From: a virus
Strand: one strand, 5' to 3'
DNA length: 64,000 nucleotides
IMG/VR virus record: IMGVR_UViG_3300046522_000252
Span: 1-64,000 of that record
The translations under genes were made by a program, and so were the position numbers. The notes beneath the pieces are model-generated. The model saw only the letters and a list, made by a program, of their open reading frames with translations, had not been told where the DNA came from and searched no databases. Position 1 is the first letter of the stretch. Each line of letters begins with the position of its first letter. Shown in pieces: positions 47,112 to 55,311 of the stretch.

Positions 47112-47524
47112 CACTGCGCCCGTTCCGTAGACGGCTCCAAATCGAAATTTTCCATTTGGGAGGTCATCGAGCCGGTCGCCGTCGTCTCGTCTTTTTTTTT
47201 AACGTCGTCCTCATCCGGCGCGCCCATCAGGCCGACGTGCAGAATGGCAATCGCGGTTAGGAGGTTTTCAATCGGTGGGCGGCTTTCGACATAACCCCGC
47301 GTCAACTTCAAAGCCTTGGCGGGCTCAAGCCCGCCGCCGATCAAACCGAGGCGGATAACCGAAGAAATATCCTCGATCCGCCACGTGTTGTTTTGCAGCC
47401 GGTCCAGGACGACGTAAGGCCCGGCGTCCGTGGCCTCCTGCAATTTGGCGAGTTCCCCCCAGGCCAGACGGAAAGTGTAATCCCCGTCTGCCCAGGTGAG
47501 GGTGATCGAAGCGTCGCGGCTCAC
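47111..47524 (-). CDS. GTA gp10-like tail assembly chaperone
   Basis: A 137-residue protein. ITLTWADGDYTFRLAWGELAKL, YVVLDRLQNNTWRIEDI and VIRLGLIGGGLEPAKALKL match the gene-transfer-agent gp10/TAC family, which binds the tape measure. Residues 109-111 (Lys) are encoded by nine A residues, a -1 slip site that would fuse it with the 46956-47111 product. Confidence 0.9.
   Translation of the reverse strand: MSRDASITLTWADGDYTFRLAWGELAKLQEATDAGPYVVLDRLQNNTWRIEDISSVIRLGLIGGGLEPAKALKLTRGYVESRPPIENLLTAIAILHVGLMGAPDEDDVKKKDETTATGSMTSQMENFDLEPSTERAQ
47192..47200 (-). other. Programmed -1 frameshift site
   Basis: The minus strand reads GTT AAA AAA AAA GAC in the zero frame, so the pattern A_AAA_AAA is present. 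The -1 frame is open for 27 codons and then joins the ATG of the 46956-47111 gene at 47111. The combined product would be about 189 residues (111 + 27 + 51), as in the lambda G/GT type. Confidence 0.7.
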
Positions 47525-47964
47525 GTGGTTTCCATGCTCCGAACGAGTTCACCGTCGCTCTGCATTTCGACGTTGTTGGTGACTCGGCCACCTTGCTCGG
47601 CGCCGAGCGTCATCGAAGCGATGTGCATTTTGCCGGTGTAGACGTAAGTCACGAGCGGAAACTCGATTTCAACCTTGACGCTGATCGAATCGACACTCTC
47701 ATAAGCGGCCATCCAGTCAGGAGCGGATTCCGCCGCCATGACACCTTCGCCGGTGATTGAAGCCGTCAGACTTTCAACATCGCGGCCGACCCATGCCGGA
47801 GCATCCGGGTCGTCGCAATCCGGGAGGTTCACGTCGGTCAGGTTCTTGGACAGGACGAGTGACTTCGAAGTGAAGCCGCAAGGTGCGGTGAATTCTTCCG
47901 GGGAATCGCCGTCGCCGAGGAGAACCCGGAATTTCCCAAAGCGGGCAGTGGTAGGAGCGGCCAT
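47521..47964 (-). CDS. Major tail tube protein
   Basis: A 147-residue protein (MAAPTTARFGKFRVLLGDGD, then FTAPCGFTSKSLVLSKNL, and TYVYTGKMHIASMTLGAEQG) matching the GTA gp9 tail tube family. It forms hexameric rings in the tail tube. AAGGA ribosome-binding site before the ATG at 47964. Confidence 0.9.
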   Translation of the reverse strand: MAAPTTARFGKFRVLLGDGDSPEEFTAPCGFTSKSLVLSKNLTDVNLPDCDDPDAPAWVGRDVESLTASITGEGVMAAESAPDWMAAYESVDSISVKVEIEFPLVTYVYTGKMHIASMTLGAEQGGRVTNNVEMQSDGELVRSMETT

Positions 47965-48050
47965 TGGTGGTTTTCCTTTCGTGGCAGCGGGAAGCACCCC
48001 GTCATTGCTGGCGGGGATCGGTGGATTTCTGGATCGGGGTTTGCGGTGGT

Positions 48051-48455
48051 TTACGGCGCTTCGACGAAGGCCGAGAAGGTCATCGCGGCGTGCGATGTCA
48101 GCCCGTCAGGATCGCGGAAGAACCGCGTCTGACGGTGCTCGAAAGAAACAAGGGCATTGGTGGTCAGTTCGAAATCGTAGCCGTGGATCGACTCGCGAAC
48201 CGCGTCGGCCAATTGCCGGACCTGTGGAAAGCCGACCGTGCGCGAAAAGCAGTCAATCTGAAACGCGATCTCGAAAGCCGTGATGCAGTCGGCGTCGTCA
48301 CTCGTCTCGTCGCTTGGGCCCAGCGCGGTATAGGGAAAGGTCGCGCCTTGCGGCACGCTGTCATAGACGCGGGCGCCGACGATTGCGGCGGTCGCGTTGT
48401 CGGCTTTGAGGCGCTGGATGATGCGCGCCTGCAATTCGAGCGTCGGCGATGTCAT
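48051..48455 (-). CDS. DUF3168 tail terminator-like protein
   Basis: A 134-residue protein. LELQARIIQRLKADN, VPQGATFPYTALGPS and FEIAFQIDCFSRTVGFPQV are DUF3168 hallmarks (GTA gp8 / tail terminator). It caps the tail tube at the head-tail junction. Confidence 0.9.
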   Translation of the reverse strand: MTSPTLELQARIIQRLKADNATAAIVGARVYDSVPQGATFPYTALGPSDETSDDADCITAFEIAFQIDCFSRTVGFPQVRQLADAVRESIHGYDFELTTNALVSFEHRQTRFFRDPDGLTSHAAMTFSAFVEAP

Positions 48456-48871
48456 TGAGCGGCAACCTTTTGCGCGGCCTTACGGGTGGCGGAGCTGATA
48501 CGGCGCTTGGCCGATTTCTTGTGAGCGCGGTAGGAAACGAAGAAATATGGTTGCGCCGTTTGGTTGGCCGTGCCGAATTCCTGCCAGCGGGCATAAAACG
48601 CCTTGGCGTTGCCCGCATAGATCGTCAACGTCAATTCACCGCCGAGCCGGGCCTTGGCTTGAGCGACTATCCCGGCGCCTTTCGGCGCCTTGCCCCAGGT
48701 CCAGCCGATGCTATCGCGCAGGGCGCCGCTATCGACTGGAACAAGGTTTTTCATGGTCGCCACCATGTCGTTCGCGGCGGCTTCCATGGCCGTTTTGATT
48801 TCGACTTTCACCGCATGAGGCAGGAGGCTCAGCTTCCTATTGAGCTTTGCCAGGCCGAGGATTTTTGCCAT
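48452..48871 (-). CDS. HK97 gp10-like tail completion protein
   Basis: A 139-residue protein with LVPVDSGALRDSIGW and FYARWQEFGTAN, the HK97-gp10 / phage_tail_10 signature, and a basic C-terminal tail. It connects head and tail. Overlaps the DUF3168 gene by four bases. Confidence 0.9.
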   Translation of the reverse strand: MAKILGLAKLNRKLSLLPHAVKVEIKTAMEAAANDMVATMKNLVPVDSGALRDSIGWTWGKAPKGAGIVAQAKARLGGELTLTIYAGNAKAFYARWQEFGTANQTAQPYFFVSYRAHKKSAKRRISSATRKAAQKVAAQ

Positions 48872-49062
48872 TACTCTTCGATGGGAAGCTCGACCGGCTC
48901 GGAATTTTTGCCCGTCTTTTTCACTCGGACAGCCGCACCAGCACTGACGGCGCGGTCAGCGCAGGCCGACTTGACGTTGAGGGTGCTACCCGCCTTGTAG
49001 GCGATAGTTACCTGCCTCGTCGGCTTCCAGTCAAAATTGCGTTTGAACCGTACCCAAGCCAT
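48871..49062 (-). CDS. Small head-tail region protein
   Basis: A 63-residue protein, MAWVRFKRNFDWKPTRQVTI, YKAGSTLNVKSACADRAV. This family recurs directly downstream of head closure genes in alphaproteobacterial phages and may be a virion or assembly protein. Function unknown. Confidence 0.75.
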   Translation of the reverse strand: MAWVRFKRNFDWKPTRQVTIAYKAGSTLNVKSACADRAVSAGAAVRVKKTGKNSEPVELPIEE

Positions 49063-49074
49063 GCGCCTTCCCCT

Positions 49075-49455
49075 TTATGCCGCGACGCCGCGCTCGACCA
49101 GGACGTCGATCCACGCGCGATCCGGCGTTTCGGCAGTTGAACGAACCGCATAAATTGGGCCGCTCCAGACCGTCTCGTCGCTGTCGGTCCATGCCCCGTT
49201 CTGCAAATCGCGCATCCGCCATTCCGGCTCGATTTGCCGCGTCTCGGTCGTCGCGCGGACCCGCACAACAATCGGCTGCTTGCCCTCTAGCCGGGAGGCA
49301 ATCACCGCCTCGGAGCCGCGCAGATAGGTGAACCCGGCGCGGCAGGCGAGCACCTGCGCGAATCCGCCCTCGACATTGCCGTAGCCATCGCTGGCCGCTT
49401 GGCGCTCGTCGAAGGCGACATATTCGTAAAGCTGGCCCGCGCTCCGCTTCGCCAT
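49075..49455 (-). CDS. Head closure protein
   Basis: A 126-residue head-tail adaptor. MAKRSAGQLYEYVAFDERQAA, FAQVLACRAGFTYLRGSEAV and RVRATTETRQIEPEWRM follow the phage_H_T_join pattern. It lies between a methyltransferase-type cassette and the rest of the tail genes. The ATG at 49455 shares its first base with the end of the methyltransferase gene. Confidence 0.85.
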   Translation of the reverse strand: MAKRSAGQLYEYVAFDERQAASDGYGNVEGGFAQVLACRAGFTYLRGSEAVIASRLEGKQPIVVRVRATTETRQIEPEWRMRDLQNGAWTDSDETVWSGPIYAVRSTAETPDRAWIDVLVERGVAA

Positions 49456-50018
49456 CAGAGCCTCGCAAACCAGGTAAAGTTGGCGTCGGTCTCGATGGCG
49501 CGGCCGGTCGCTTCCGCCCATTCATCAACGGCCCTGGCGACCTCGAACTTGAAGGCCGGGTCCGGGTTGTTGTAGTCGTGGCCGCCAATCCAGCCGCCCG
49601 GCTTGATCTTCGGGCGCCATGCTCTGAGGTCCGCCTTGACGCCGAGATAGCTGTGATCTGCATCGACAAAAACGAGATCGAGGGAAGCGTGGGGAAACAG
49701 TTCCGCCGCCTCAACCGATGTCATCGCCATGACGCGGGCGCGGCCGGGGAAGTGCCTGGCGCGGTTTTCCGCCTCGGCGCGGTGAGCGCGGACGCGGGCC
49801 GGATCAAAATGATTGGCATGGGTGTCGCCGGTGGCGCGATAGTGCTCGGGCTGTTTGTCCGCCGTCTGCCAGCTATCGACCATGTAAAGGGTGAGGTCTT
49901 TCCGGCGACGGAGGAGATATTCCGACATAACGCCGGTCAGAACGCCCACCTCGACGACCTTCGCCTTCGGCGGCAACCGCCGGATAATCGCTTTCCCGCG
50001 CTGCTCGAACGGCTTCAT
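49455..50018 (-). CDS. Class I SAM methyltransferase
   Basis: A 187-residue enzyme. VVEVGVLTGVMSEYLLRR is the cofactor motif, LYMVDSW follows, then FVDADHSYLGVKADL and GGWIGGHDY, as in Methyltransf_24. It is a small-molecule or glycan-type methyltransferase, not a DNA enzyme. It is part of a five-gene cassette inserted in the head-tail operon. Confidence 0.85.
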   Translation of the reverse strand: MKPFEQRGKAIIRRLPPKAKVVEVGVLTGVMSEYLLRRRKDLTLYMVDSWQTADKQPEHYRATGDTHANHFDPARVRAHRAEAENRARHFPGRARVMAMTSVEAAELFPHASLDLVFVDADHSYLGVKADLRAWRPKIKPGGWIGGHDYNNPDPAFKFEVARAVDEWAEATGRAIETDANFTWFARL

Positions 50019-50206
50019 TCGATGATCTCCGACAGGACGTCGAGCGAAATGCCGTCGTCGAGGATCAGCACCGGCACGCCCGGCGCAAAACCCGCCATGG
50101 TGGCTTTGATGCGCTCACACGCTTCCATCGAAATGCGCCCGGCAACGCGCAGAACCAGCCGGTCGCCCGGCCTGAATTCAATGCGCCGGATATCTTCGAT
50201 GTTCAT
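50015..50206 (-). CDS. Small hypothetical protein in cassette
   Basis: A 63-residue protein. LVLRVAGRISMEACERIKATMA and GVPVLILDDGISLDVL recall a small regulator or carrier-like fold; the family is not recognised. Coupled on both sides by ATGA overlaps. Confidence 0.6.
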   Translation of the reverse strand: MNIEDIRRIEFRPGDRLVLRVAGRISMEACERIKATMAGFAPGVPVLILDDGISLDVLSEIIE

Positions 50207-50742
50207 GCAATCCACCATGCCTTTCTTCCCGCCGTATCCGGGGCGCGCCCGATCCCGGCGGCGAAGTCGTTGATGGCTCCGGCCGCCAGCCAATCACGGC
50301 CCTCAAACCAATCGTCGCAACAGACAATCCCGCCCGGAATCATCCGGCCCCATATCCATTGCAGTGCAGCAAGGGTCGGGCCGTATTGATCCATATCCAG
50401 GTGCGCGAAGCCGAACCCGGACTCGGTGATCGCCGGAAGAATGTCCGGCACAAACCCTTTCAACAGCCGCGCTTGGGGCGCCGCCCGTTGCGCGTCACGC
50501 ATCGGCGCGGATAGGCGGCCCAGCGGATAGGGCGTCCATCCATCCTTGGTGTCCCGCCGCCCCGGTGCGGCCATCCCGGCAAAGCTGTCGACGCCTATCG
50601 TGAGGCCGGGATGCTTTGCGATTAGGCGCAATGTGGCGCCGCGAAAGACGCCAAATTCGATCCGTGGGCCAATGGGGCATTTCCCCAGCAATCCGACGAA
50701 GGCCGCGTGCTCTTGCGGCGTCATCACCAGCCCACGTCCCAT
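50203..50742 (-). CDS. TylF/MycF-like methyltransferase
   Basis: A 179-residue enzyme. IEFGVFRGATLRLIAKHPGL, TIGVDSFAGM, AHLDMDQYGPTLAALQWIW and GGIVCCDDW match the TylF/MycF O-methyltransferase family, which methylates sugars. With its neighbours it suggests modification of a glycan. Substrate unknown. Confidence 0.8.
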   Translation of the reverse strand: MGRGLVMTPQEHAAFVGLLGKCPIGPRIEFGVFRGATLRLIAKHPGLTIGVDSFAGMAAPGRRDTKDGWTPYPLGRLSAPMRDAQRAAPQARLLKGFVPDILPAITESGFGFAHLDMDQYGPTLAALQWIWGRMIPGGIVCCDDWFEGRDWLAAGAINDFAAGIGRAPDTAGRKAWWIA

Positions 50743-51323
50743 GGACGGGGTTTACCGTGAAACACCACTACGGACGTTCCGGCCGGGGCTTTGCCGGTGC
50801 GCCGGACATCGGCCTTGAACGAACACAACTGACCGGGGCAAACGTCCTGCCACAACCGCCAACCGGCGCCCCTGCCGTGCGCCTCAAGGAACGCCTGGTC
50901 GCCGCCCCGCGCGAATTCCCTCATGTGTTTTGCGGGCGATGCCGTGAAGGCGTTCCAGATGGGCGCCTTCATCGCCTGTGGGATGGCCATGACGCTGCTT
51001 TGCCAGCCGGAGGGCCGGTATACGTCTCGCATGATCATCGGCGCCCTGACCGCCTCCAGGACCGCAAGACTGCCGATAATTGCACTATCCAAATCAAAAT
51101 AGAGCCAGTCGACGGCGAGCACCGGGTTGAATAGCTCCATCTTCGCCCACCAGCCCGGCCAGCTATATTGAAGCGGGATGATGTTGACGCCGGGCACGGC
51201 TAGATCAGTCAGGCACCAAAACCCGGCGCCGGGCAGATGCTTGGCCACCTGATCGCGCAGGCGGGTCACATGCGCTGGCTTGTATTCGCCGCCGGATCGC
51301 AGGACGCAGGCCACCGCTTTCAT
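50724..51323 (-). CDS. Glycosyltransferase-like protein
   Basis: A 199-residue protein. LYFDLDSAIIG contains a DxD motif (DLD), with upstream HLPGAGFWCLTDL and a basic tail; the order resembles small GT8/GT-A-type enzymes that use nucleotide sugars. The pattern WPGWWAKMELF is also typical. Donor and acceptor are unknown. Confidence 0.65.
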   Translation of the reverse strand: MKAVACVLRSGGEYKPAHVTRLRDQVAKHLPGAGFWCLTDLAVPGVNIIPLQYSWPGWWAKMELFNPVLAVDWLYFDLDSAIIGSLAVLEAVRAPMIMRDVYRPSGWQSSVMAIPQAMKAPIWNAFTASPAKHMREFARGGDQAFLEAHGRGAGWRLWQDVCPGQLCSFKADVRRTGKAPAGTSVVVFHGKPRPWDVGW

Positions 51324-51946
51324 ACCGCTAGCGCATCCTCAAACGACATCTTCGGATAGTTTTCCAGCCTCGAAACGGGCGAGCAGTTAATGACCCGGAT
51401 ACCCATCGGCTCGATAACCTTTGCCGCCGCGTCCACTGCCCGGCGCCAGCGGTCGACGTTGCCCTGTTTCGGGTTGTTCATGTTTGACGGATGGGCGCCG
51501 TGCCAATGAAGGCCGTTCGCCACGGTCATATCGTAGCCGATCAGGATGATTTTCCGGGCACCGAACTGCACCGCAAGATTAAGGCAATGAAACCCGCTAT
51601 TGCCGCCCCAGCCGACCGTGCCGAGCGGTTTCAAAACAATCCGGTCATCGGCCTTCCGGCACTCGACGAGGTGGATGTCCTCGTATTTCCTGGAGGCGTT
51701 CCGGTCGATGGTGATCTTCATACCTTCGAAGTCAGGGCAACCGTGCGCGTGGTTCCACCATGCCACGTCGCAGGCGAAGAGGATGTCCGCCCACGGGCAA
51801 AGCTGCCACGAGGTGTTGATCGCGATAAACTTTGCCCGGCCGAGCGCCATCTCAAGCGGCGCATCCTTCGCGGTCGGCCCCGATGCAACGATCACGCACG
51901 TCTCACCTGACCAGTCAGGGAACCACTCTGGCCGGTCCCTCCTCAT
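51320..51946 (-). CDS. MptE-like (DUF115-type) protein
   Basis: A 208-residue protein. VIVASGPTAKDA, AKFIAINTSWQLCPWADILFACD, GGNSGFHCLNLAVQFGA and IILIGYDMT follow the DUF115/MptE fold, which occurs in glycan and pterin metabolism. It begins the cassette of glycan-modification type genes right after the connector gene. Catalysis not shown. Confidence 0.7.
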   Translation of the reverse strand: MRRDRPEWFPDWSGETCVIVASGPTAKDAPLEMALGRAKFIAINTSWQLCPWADILFACDVAWWNHAHGCPDFEGMKITIDRNASRKYEDIHLVECRKADDRIVLKPLGTVGWGGNSGFHCLNLAVQFGARKIILIGYDMTVANGLHWHGAHPSNMNNPKQGNVDRWRRAVDAAAKVIEPMGIRVINCSPVSRLENYPKMSFEDALAV

Positions 51947-52278
51947 GCAAGCGCGGGATCACGCAACGGATAGAGCAAGGCTGTGACCGGGCGAGGCAGA
52001 TAGCCTTGCTCAAAGGCGCGGTCGGTGTCGCCGTCCGGCTCCCGGTAAAAATGCCCGACGAGGATGATCGTGGCGATTTCTATTGCCGGAGGAACCTCGG
52101 TGCCGGACGGCATGTCGCCGCCGGTGTCGAGATCGAGCAGCGCATCGGCCTGGCCCTTGAGATAGGCGACGACCGCCGCCGACGCGGCGTGGATGTAAGC
52201 GGTCAGGAGCGCATCGTCCATGTCGGTATCGATGCGCAGCGCGCTCTTGACGCGCTCAAGCGTGACAAGCGCGATCAT
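51943..52278 (-). CDS. Head-tail connector (gp6-like)
   Basis: A 111-residue protein with VTLERVKSALRID, LLTAYIHAASAAVVAYL and ILVGHFYREPDGD, the HK97 gp6 / phage_GP20-type connector signature. It joins the portal to the head closure proteins. Confidence 0.85.
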   Translation of the reverse strand: MIALVTLERVKSALRIDTDMDDALLTAYIHAASAAVVAYLKGQADALLDLDTGGDMPSGTEVPPAIEIATIILVGHFYREPDGDTDRAFEQGYLPRPVTALLYPLRDPALA

Positions 52279-53585
52279 CAGTCGCCTTCCTTCGACGGCA
52301 CGCCGACGCGGATGGGCACGTTCGGCCTTTCGGCCTTCATGACTCCGTCCTTGCCGTCTCGGCCGCGTTTCACGGCCAGGCGCCAGCCCTTGCCGCCCTC
52401 TGGCTTTTCATCCGTCGTCGCCTGGGCAATCCAGAACGAACCGCCGTAAGAAACCCCGTCGCCGGTCTGATAAGCGCAACCGCTTTTGTAGACGCCCCGG
52501 TCAAGCACCACGGCAAGCGCGTGTCGGAATTCCTTCACCCGCTCGCCCTTTATGTACCGGGTGATGATCGTCCGGCCATCGTCGGCCAGCTCCTCGGTTA
52601 GATCGTCGAAGCCGAAACCGTCAGCGCCCGGCTTGCCCGGTTCGCCATCCTTGCCACAGACCATGCCTAGATCGCGCACGGTGCCATCGGTCAGCGTGAA
52701 ATTCAGATGGCCGTCGCGGTCGATGATGCCACCGGCCAGCCCGACGCCATCCTTGCCCGGTGCCCCATCTTTGCCCGGTTCGCCATCCTTGCCCGGCGCG
52801 CCGTCTTTGCCGTCCTTGCCGTCTTTCGGCACGGGGATGGCGGCTAGGCCCTTAGCGATCTGTTCCTCGATCATCGGGCTTACGTCATCGACGGTCACGT
52901 CTTTTGGTAGTTCGATGATCTCGGCGACCATTGCGGCCCACTCGCGGATTTGCTCCGGTGACGGCGTGTAGTTGATTTCCATCGGCTCCGGCGCGGGCTG
53001 CGCTTCGATCACCTCGGCGATGAGCACCTTCATCCCGTCCGGGCTGATCGGGTCCGGGATCGCCGCCACGGCCATTTCGATCATACCGGAGACGTCAGGC
53101 ATTTCCGGCGCGGGCGGCAGCACGATAATCGCGCCGTCAATCATCCCCTTGATTTTGTCCTCGCTGATCGGTGCCGGGATCGCGTCCACGGCGAGCTTGA
53201 TCATGCCCGCTACGTCCGGCAGCTCCGGCGCGGGAGGCAGCGCGGCAATCGCACCGTCGACTATGCCTTTGATCCCATCTTCGCTGAGAGGCGCCGGAAT
53301 GGCGGCCACGGCTTCCTCGATCATGCCTGCGATGTTAGGCAGCTCCGGCGCGGGTTGGATGGCGTCCAAGGCGGTCTGCATTTTGGCGAGGTCCGCCTTT
53401 ATCTCTCCCGCCACCATAGAGGCGACGAGGCGCGGGTCGGCGTCCTCGCCGTCCTTCGGTGTCGGCATTTCCGCCAAACGCTTCTCCAACGCTTCGACGC
53501 GGGCAAGCACGGGCGAAAGTTGATTCTCAAGGTAGCTTTTGACGACGCCGACGATCTCGACGCCGAATGCCTTCCCGTCGAACAT
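52278..53585 (-). CDS. Collagen-like head-region protein with CBM-like end
   Basis: A 435-residue protein. Residues about 75-200 have four ~40-residue repeats (PAPELPDVAGMIKLAVDA type), residues about 250-290 a GxY collagen-like stretch (GKDGAPGKDGEPGKDG), and the C-terminus a carbohydrate-binding-like segment (GVYKSGCAYQTGDGVSY, SFWIAQATTDEKP). Between portal and connector, it may decorate the capsid and bind surfaces. Confidence 0.65.
   Translation of the reverse strand: MFDGKAFGVEIVGVVKSYLENQLSPVLARVEALEKRLAEMPTPKDGEDADPRLVASMVAGEIKADLAKMQTALDAIQPAPELPNIAGMIEEAVAAIPAPLSEDGIKGIVDGAIAALPPAPELPDVAGMIKLAVDAIPAPISEDKIKGMIDGAIIVLPPAPEMPDVSGMIEMAVAAIPDPISPDGMKVLIAEVIEAQPAPEPMEINYTPSPEQIREWAAMVAEIIELPKDVTVDDVSPMIEEQIAKGLAAIPVPKDGKDGKDGAPGKDGEPGKDGAPGKDGVGLAGGIIDRDGHLNFTLTDGTVRDLGMVCGKDGEPGKPGADGFGFDDLTEELADDGRTIITRYIKGERVKEFRHALAVVLDRGVYKSGCAYQTGDGVSYGGSFWIAQATTDEKPEGGKGWRLAVKRGRDGKDGVMKAERPNVPIRVGVPSKEGD
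52998..53380 (-). repeat. 120-base repeats in collagen-like gene
   Basis: Three to four degenerate in-frame units of about 120 bases encode the 40-residue repeats. They are less alike than recent duplicates, so selection on the protein is likely. Confidence 0.65.
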
Positions 53586-54931
53586 CAGCGGAGTCCCTTC
53601 AAGATTTCGATGAGGGCGGCGCTTGCCTCCGCCTCAACTTCATTATCGTTGGCAGGCGGCGGCGCCGGTTCCGGCTTGGCCGTGCCGAACGGGTCGGCCT
53701 GCGCGTCGCGCTTTGCCAGCGCCTCCAGGCTGAAGTTTTGCTGTTGAAGCATGGGGCTGTCGCCGCCGGTCTTCGGCCGCAGGTCAAGTTTCTTGCGCTG
53801 CTCGTTCGGGGACATGATCCCCTTGGATTTGTCGAGGACGTCCATCTGCGTCACGCTGTCCATGCGCAGGAGATTTTCGGTATCGAATTCGGTGCCACGC
53901 CCTTCTCCGGTGCCGAGCCCTTCGTCAAGGCACAGCTCAGCGTCCTCGATCAGCTTTTGCAAGCACTGCGAATAGTATTCGACGTTCAAGCTCTGGATGT
54001 TGTTATAGGTGGGCATCGGGCCGACGCCGATCTTGTAAGGTGGGACGTGAAACGTCGAGCACACGACTTCGGCCGTCCACCGCAACTGCTCAATCAACTG
54101 GCTATCGTGGGCGGAGATCGCCAGCGGCTTGTAATCCAGGCCGTCACCGACGACGGCGATCTTGCCCGCGTTCTGTCCGGTATAGCCAGCCTCCCACGCG
54201 GTCTTGAGGCGCGCGGCGGTTTCGTCGGAGATCGCACCCGGCGCCACCAGGATACCGCCCGGCTGGCTTTGGTTGCCGAAGAACTGCGCCGAATTGTTCT
54301 GAATGCGGATACCCTGCGTCGCCGCGACACCGGCCGCCAGGATCGGCGATGTTCCCACGAGTGGGTGATAAAGGCAGTTCATCCGGTCGTGGATGATCTC
54401 ACGCGCCGGGACGACAATATCGCTTTCGATGGCCGCCATGTTGTCGGTCATCAGTTGATAGAACACCTCGCCGGTATCAGCCACGAGCGGCGTGACGCGG
54501 GTCGGGTCCAGGACAAACATTTGGACGACGACGCCCCGGTTATCGCGCGCCTTGAGAACATAGGTGTTACCGCGAATCAGCTTCGACAAAATCCAGCTTT
54601 CCATGAACTGGATGCGGTTCTGGTACGGATTGGGTTTGCGCAGGACCGGCGAAAAGGCCGCGTTCTTGATCTCGCTCCAAATCCCGTCCACGTCTTGCTC
54701 GACGAGCTTAATGCGCAGCTTCGAAATGTCGGCGGCGATCAGCGTCATGCAGGCATAGACGGCGTGGTAGGACAGAACCAGGTCACGGTCGACCGTGATG
54801 TTGCGCTGCCATGCGCCCGCGAAACTCTCAAAAAGCCGAAACCATCCGCTCCGGTTTTCGGTAACGGATGAAAGCGCCTTCTCTTGCTCGCGCACGGCGG
54901 TAAACGGGACCTGGAAACCTAGAAGGCGCAC
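53585..54931 (-). CDS. Portal protein (HK97 family)
   Basis: A 448-residue protein. DLVLSYHAVYACMTLIAADISKL, NRIQFMESWILSKLI, and the region MDVLDKSKGIMSPNEQRKKL are HK97-type portal signatures. It starts with GTG at 54931 behind AAGGACTGACC. In most phages portal precedes capsid; here it follows it. Confidence 0.92.
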   Translation of the reverse strand: MRLLGFQVPFTAVREQEKALSSVTENRSGWFRLFESFAGAWQRNITVDRDLVLSYHAVYACMTLIAADISKLRIKLVEQDVDGIWSEIKNAAFSPVLRKPNPYQNRIQFMESWILSKLIRGNTYVLKARDNRGVVVQMFVLDPTRVTPLVADTGEVFYQLMTDNMAAIESDIVVPAREIIHDRMNCLYHPLVGTSPILAAGVAATQGIRIQNNSAQFFGNQSQPGGILVAPGAISDETAARLKTAWEAGYTGQNAGKIAVVGDGLDYKPLAISAHDSQLIEQLRWTAEVVCSTFHVPPYKIGVGPMPTYNNIQSLNVEYYSQCLQKLIEDAELCLDEGLGTGEGRGTEFDTENLLRMDSVTQMDVLDKSKGIMSPNEQRKKLDLRPKTGGDSPMLQQQNFSLEALAKRDAQADPFGTAKPEPAPPPANDNEVEAEASAALIEILKGLR

Positions 54932-54937
54932 AGCGGG

Positions 54938-55273
54938 TCAGTCCTTGTTGGCTTTTTTGAAGTCGGCGATGCGCTTGTGAATTTCGGCGACATCCCAGCC
55001 GTTGAAGGGCCTTTTGCCCGTCACCCGCTCGTATTCCTCACGGGCCGCTTTCAATTGCTGGCCGAGATTATCCGGCGGGCCATCGTCCTCGTCGTCGATT
55101 GGCGGGGCGACGACGACAGGCGGCTCCACGACGGGCGGCGGGTCAGGCAGCGGCGCTGGAATGACCGGCGGCGCGGCTGGCGTGTCACCGTAGCCGCCCA
55201 GCTTGATTAGGATTTGGAGGTAGCGCGGGTCGGACGACCGCAGTGCGCGGGTCATGTAACTTTGGGATCGCAT
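54938..55273 (-). CDS. Proline-rich head-region protein
   Basis: A 111-residue protein. The first 25 residues (MRSQSYMTRALRSSDPRYLQ) match the start of the 59-residue product at 55937. A long Pro/Val/Asp linker follows, then a helical end (AAREEYERVTGKRPFNGWD). The paired N-terminus may be an assembly or packaging tag. Function unknown. Confidence 0.6.
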   Translation of the reverse strand: MRSQSYMTRALRSSDPRYLQILIKLGGYGDTPAAPPVIPAPLPDPPPVVEPPVVVAPPIDDEDDGPPDNLGQQLKAAREEYERVTGKRPFNGWDVAEIHKRIADFKKANKD

Positions 55274-55311
55274 AATGATGAACCTTTTTGGGAGGGGACA
55301 GCGGCCCCCAC

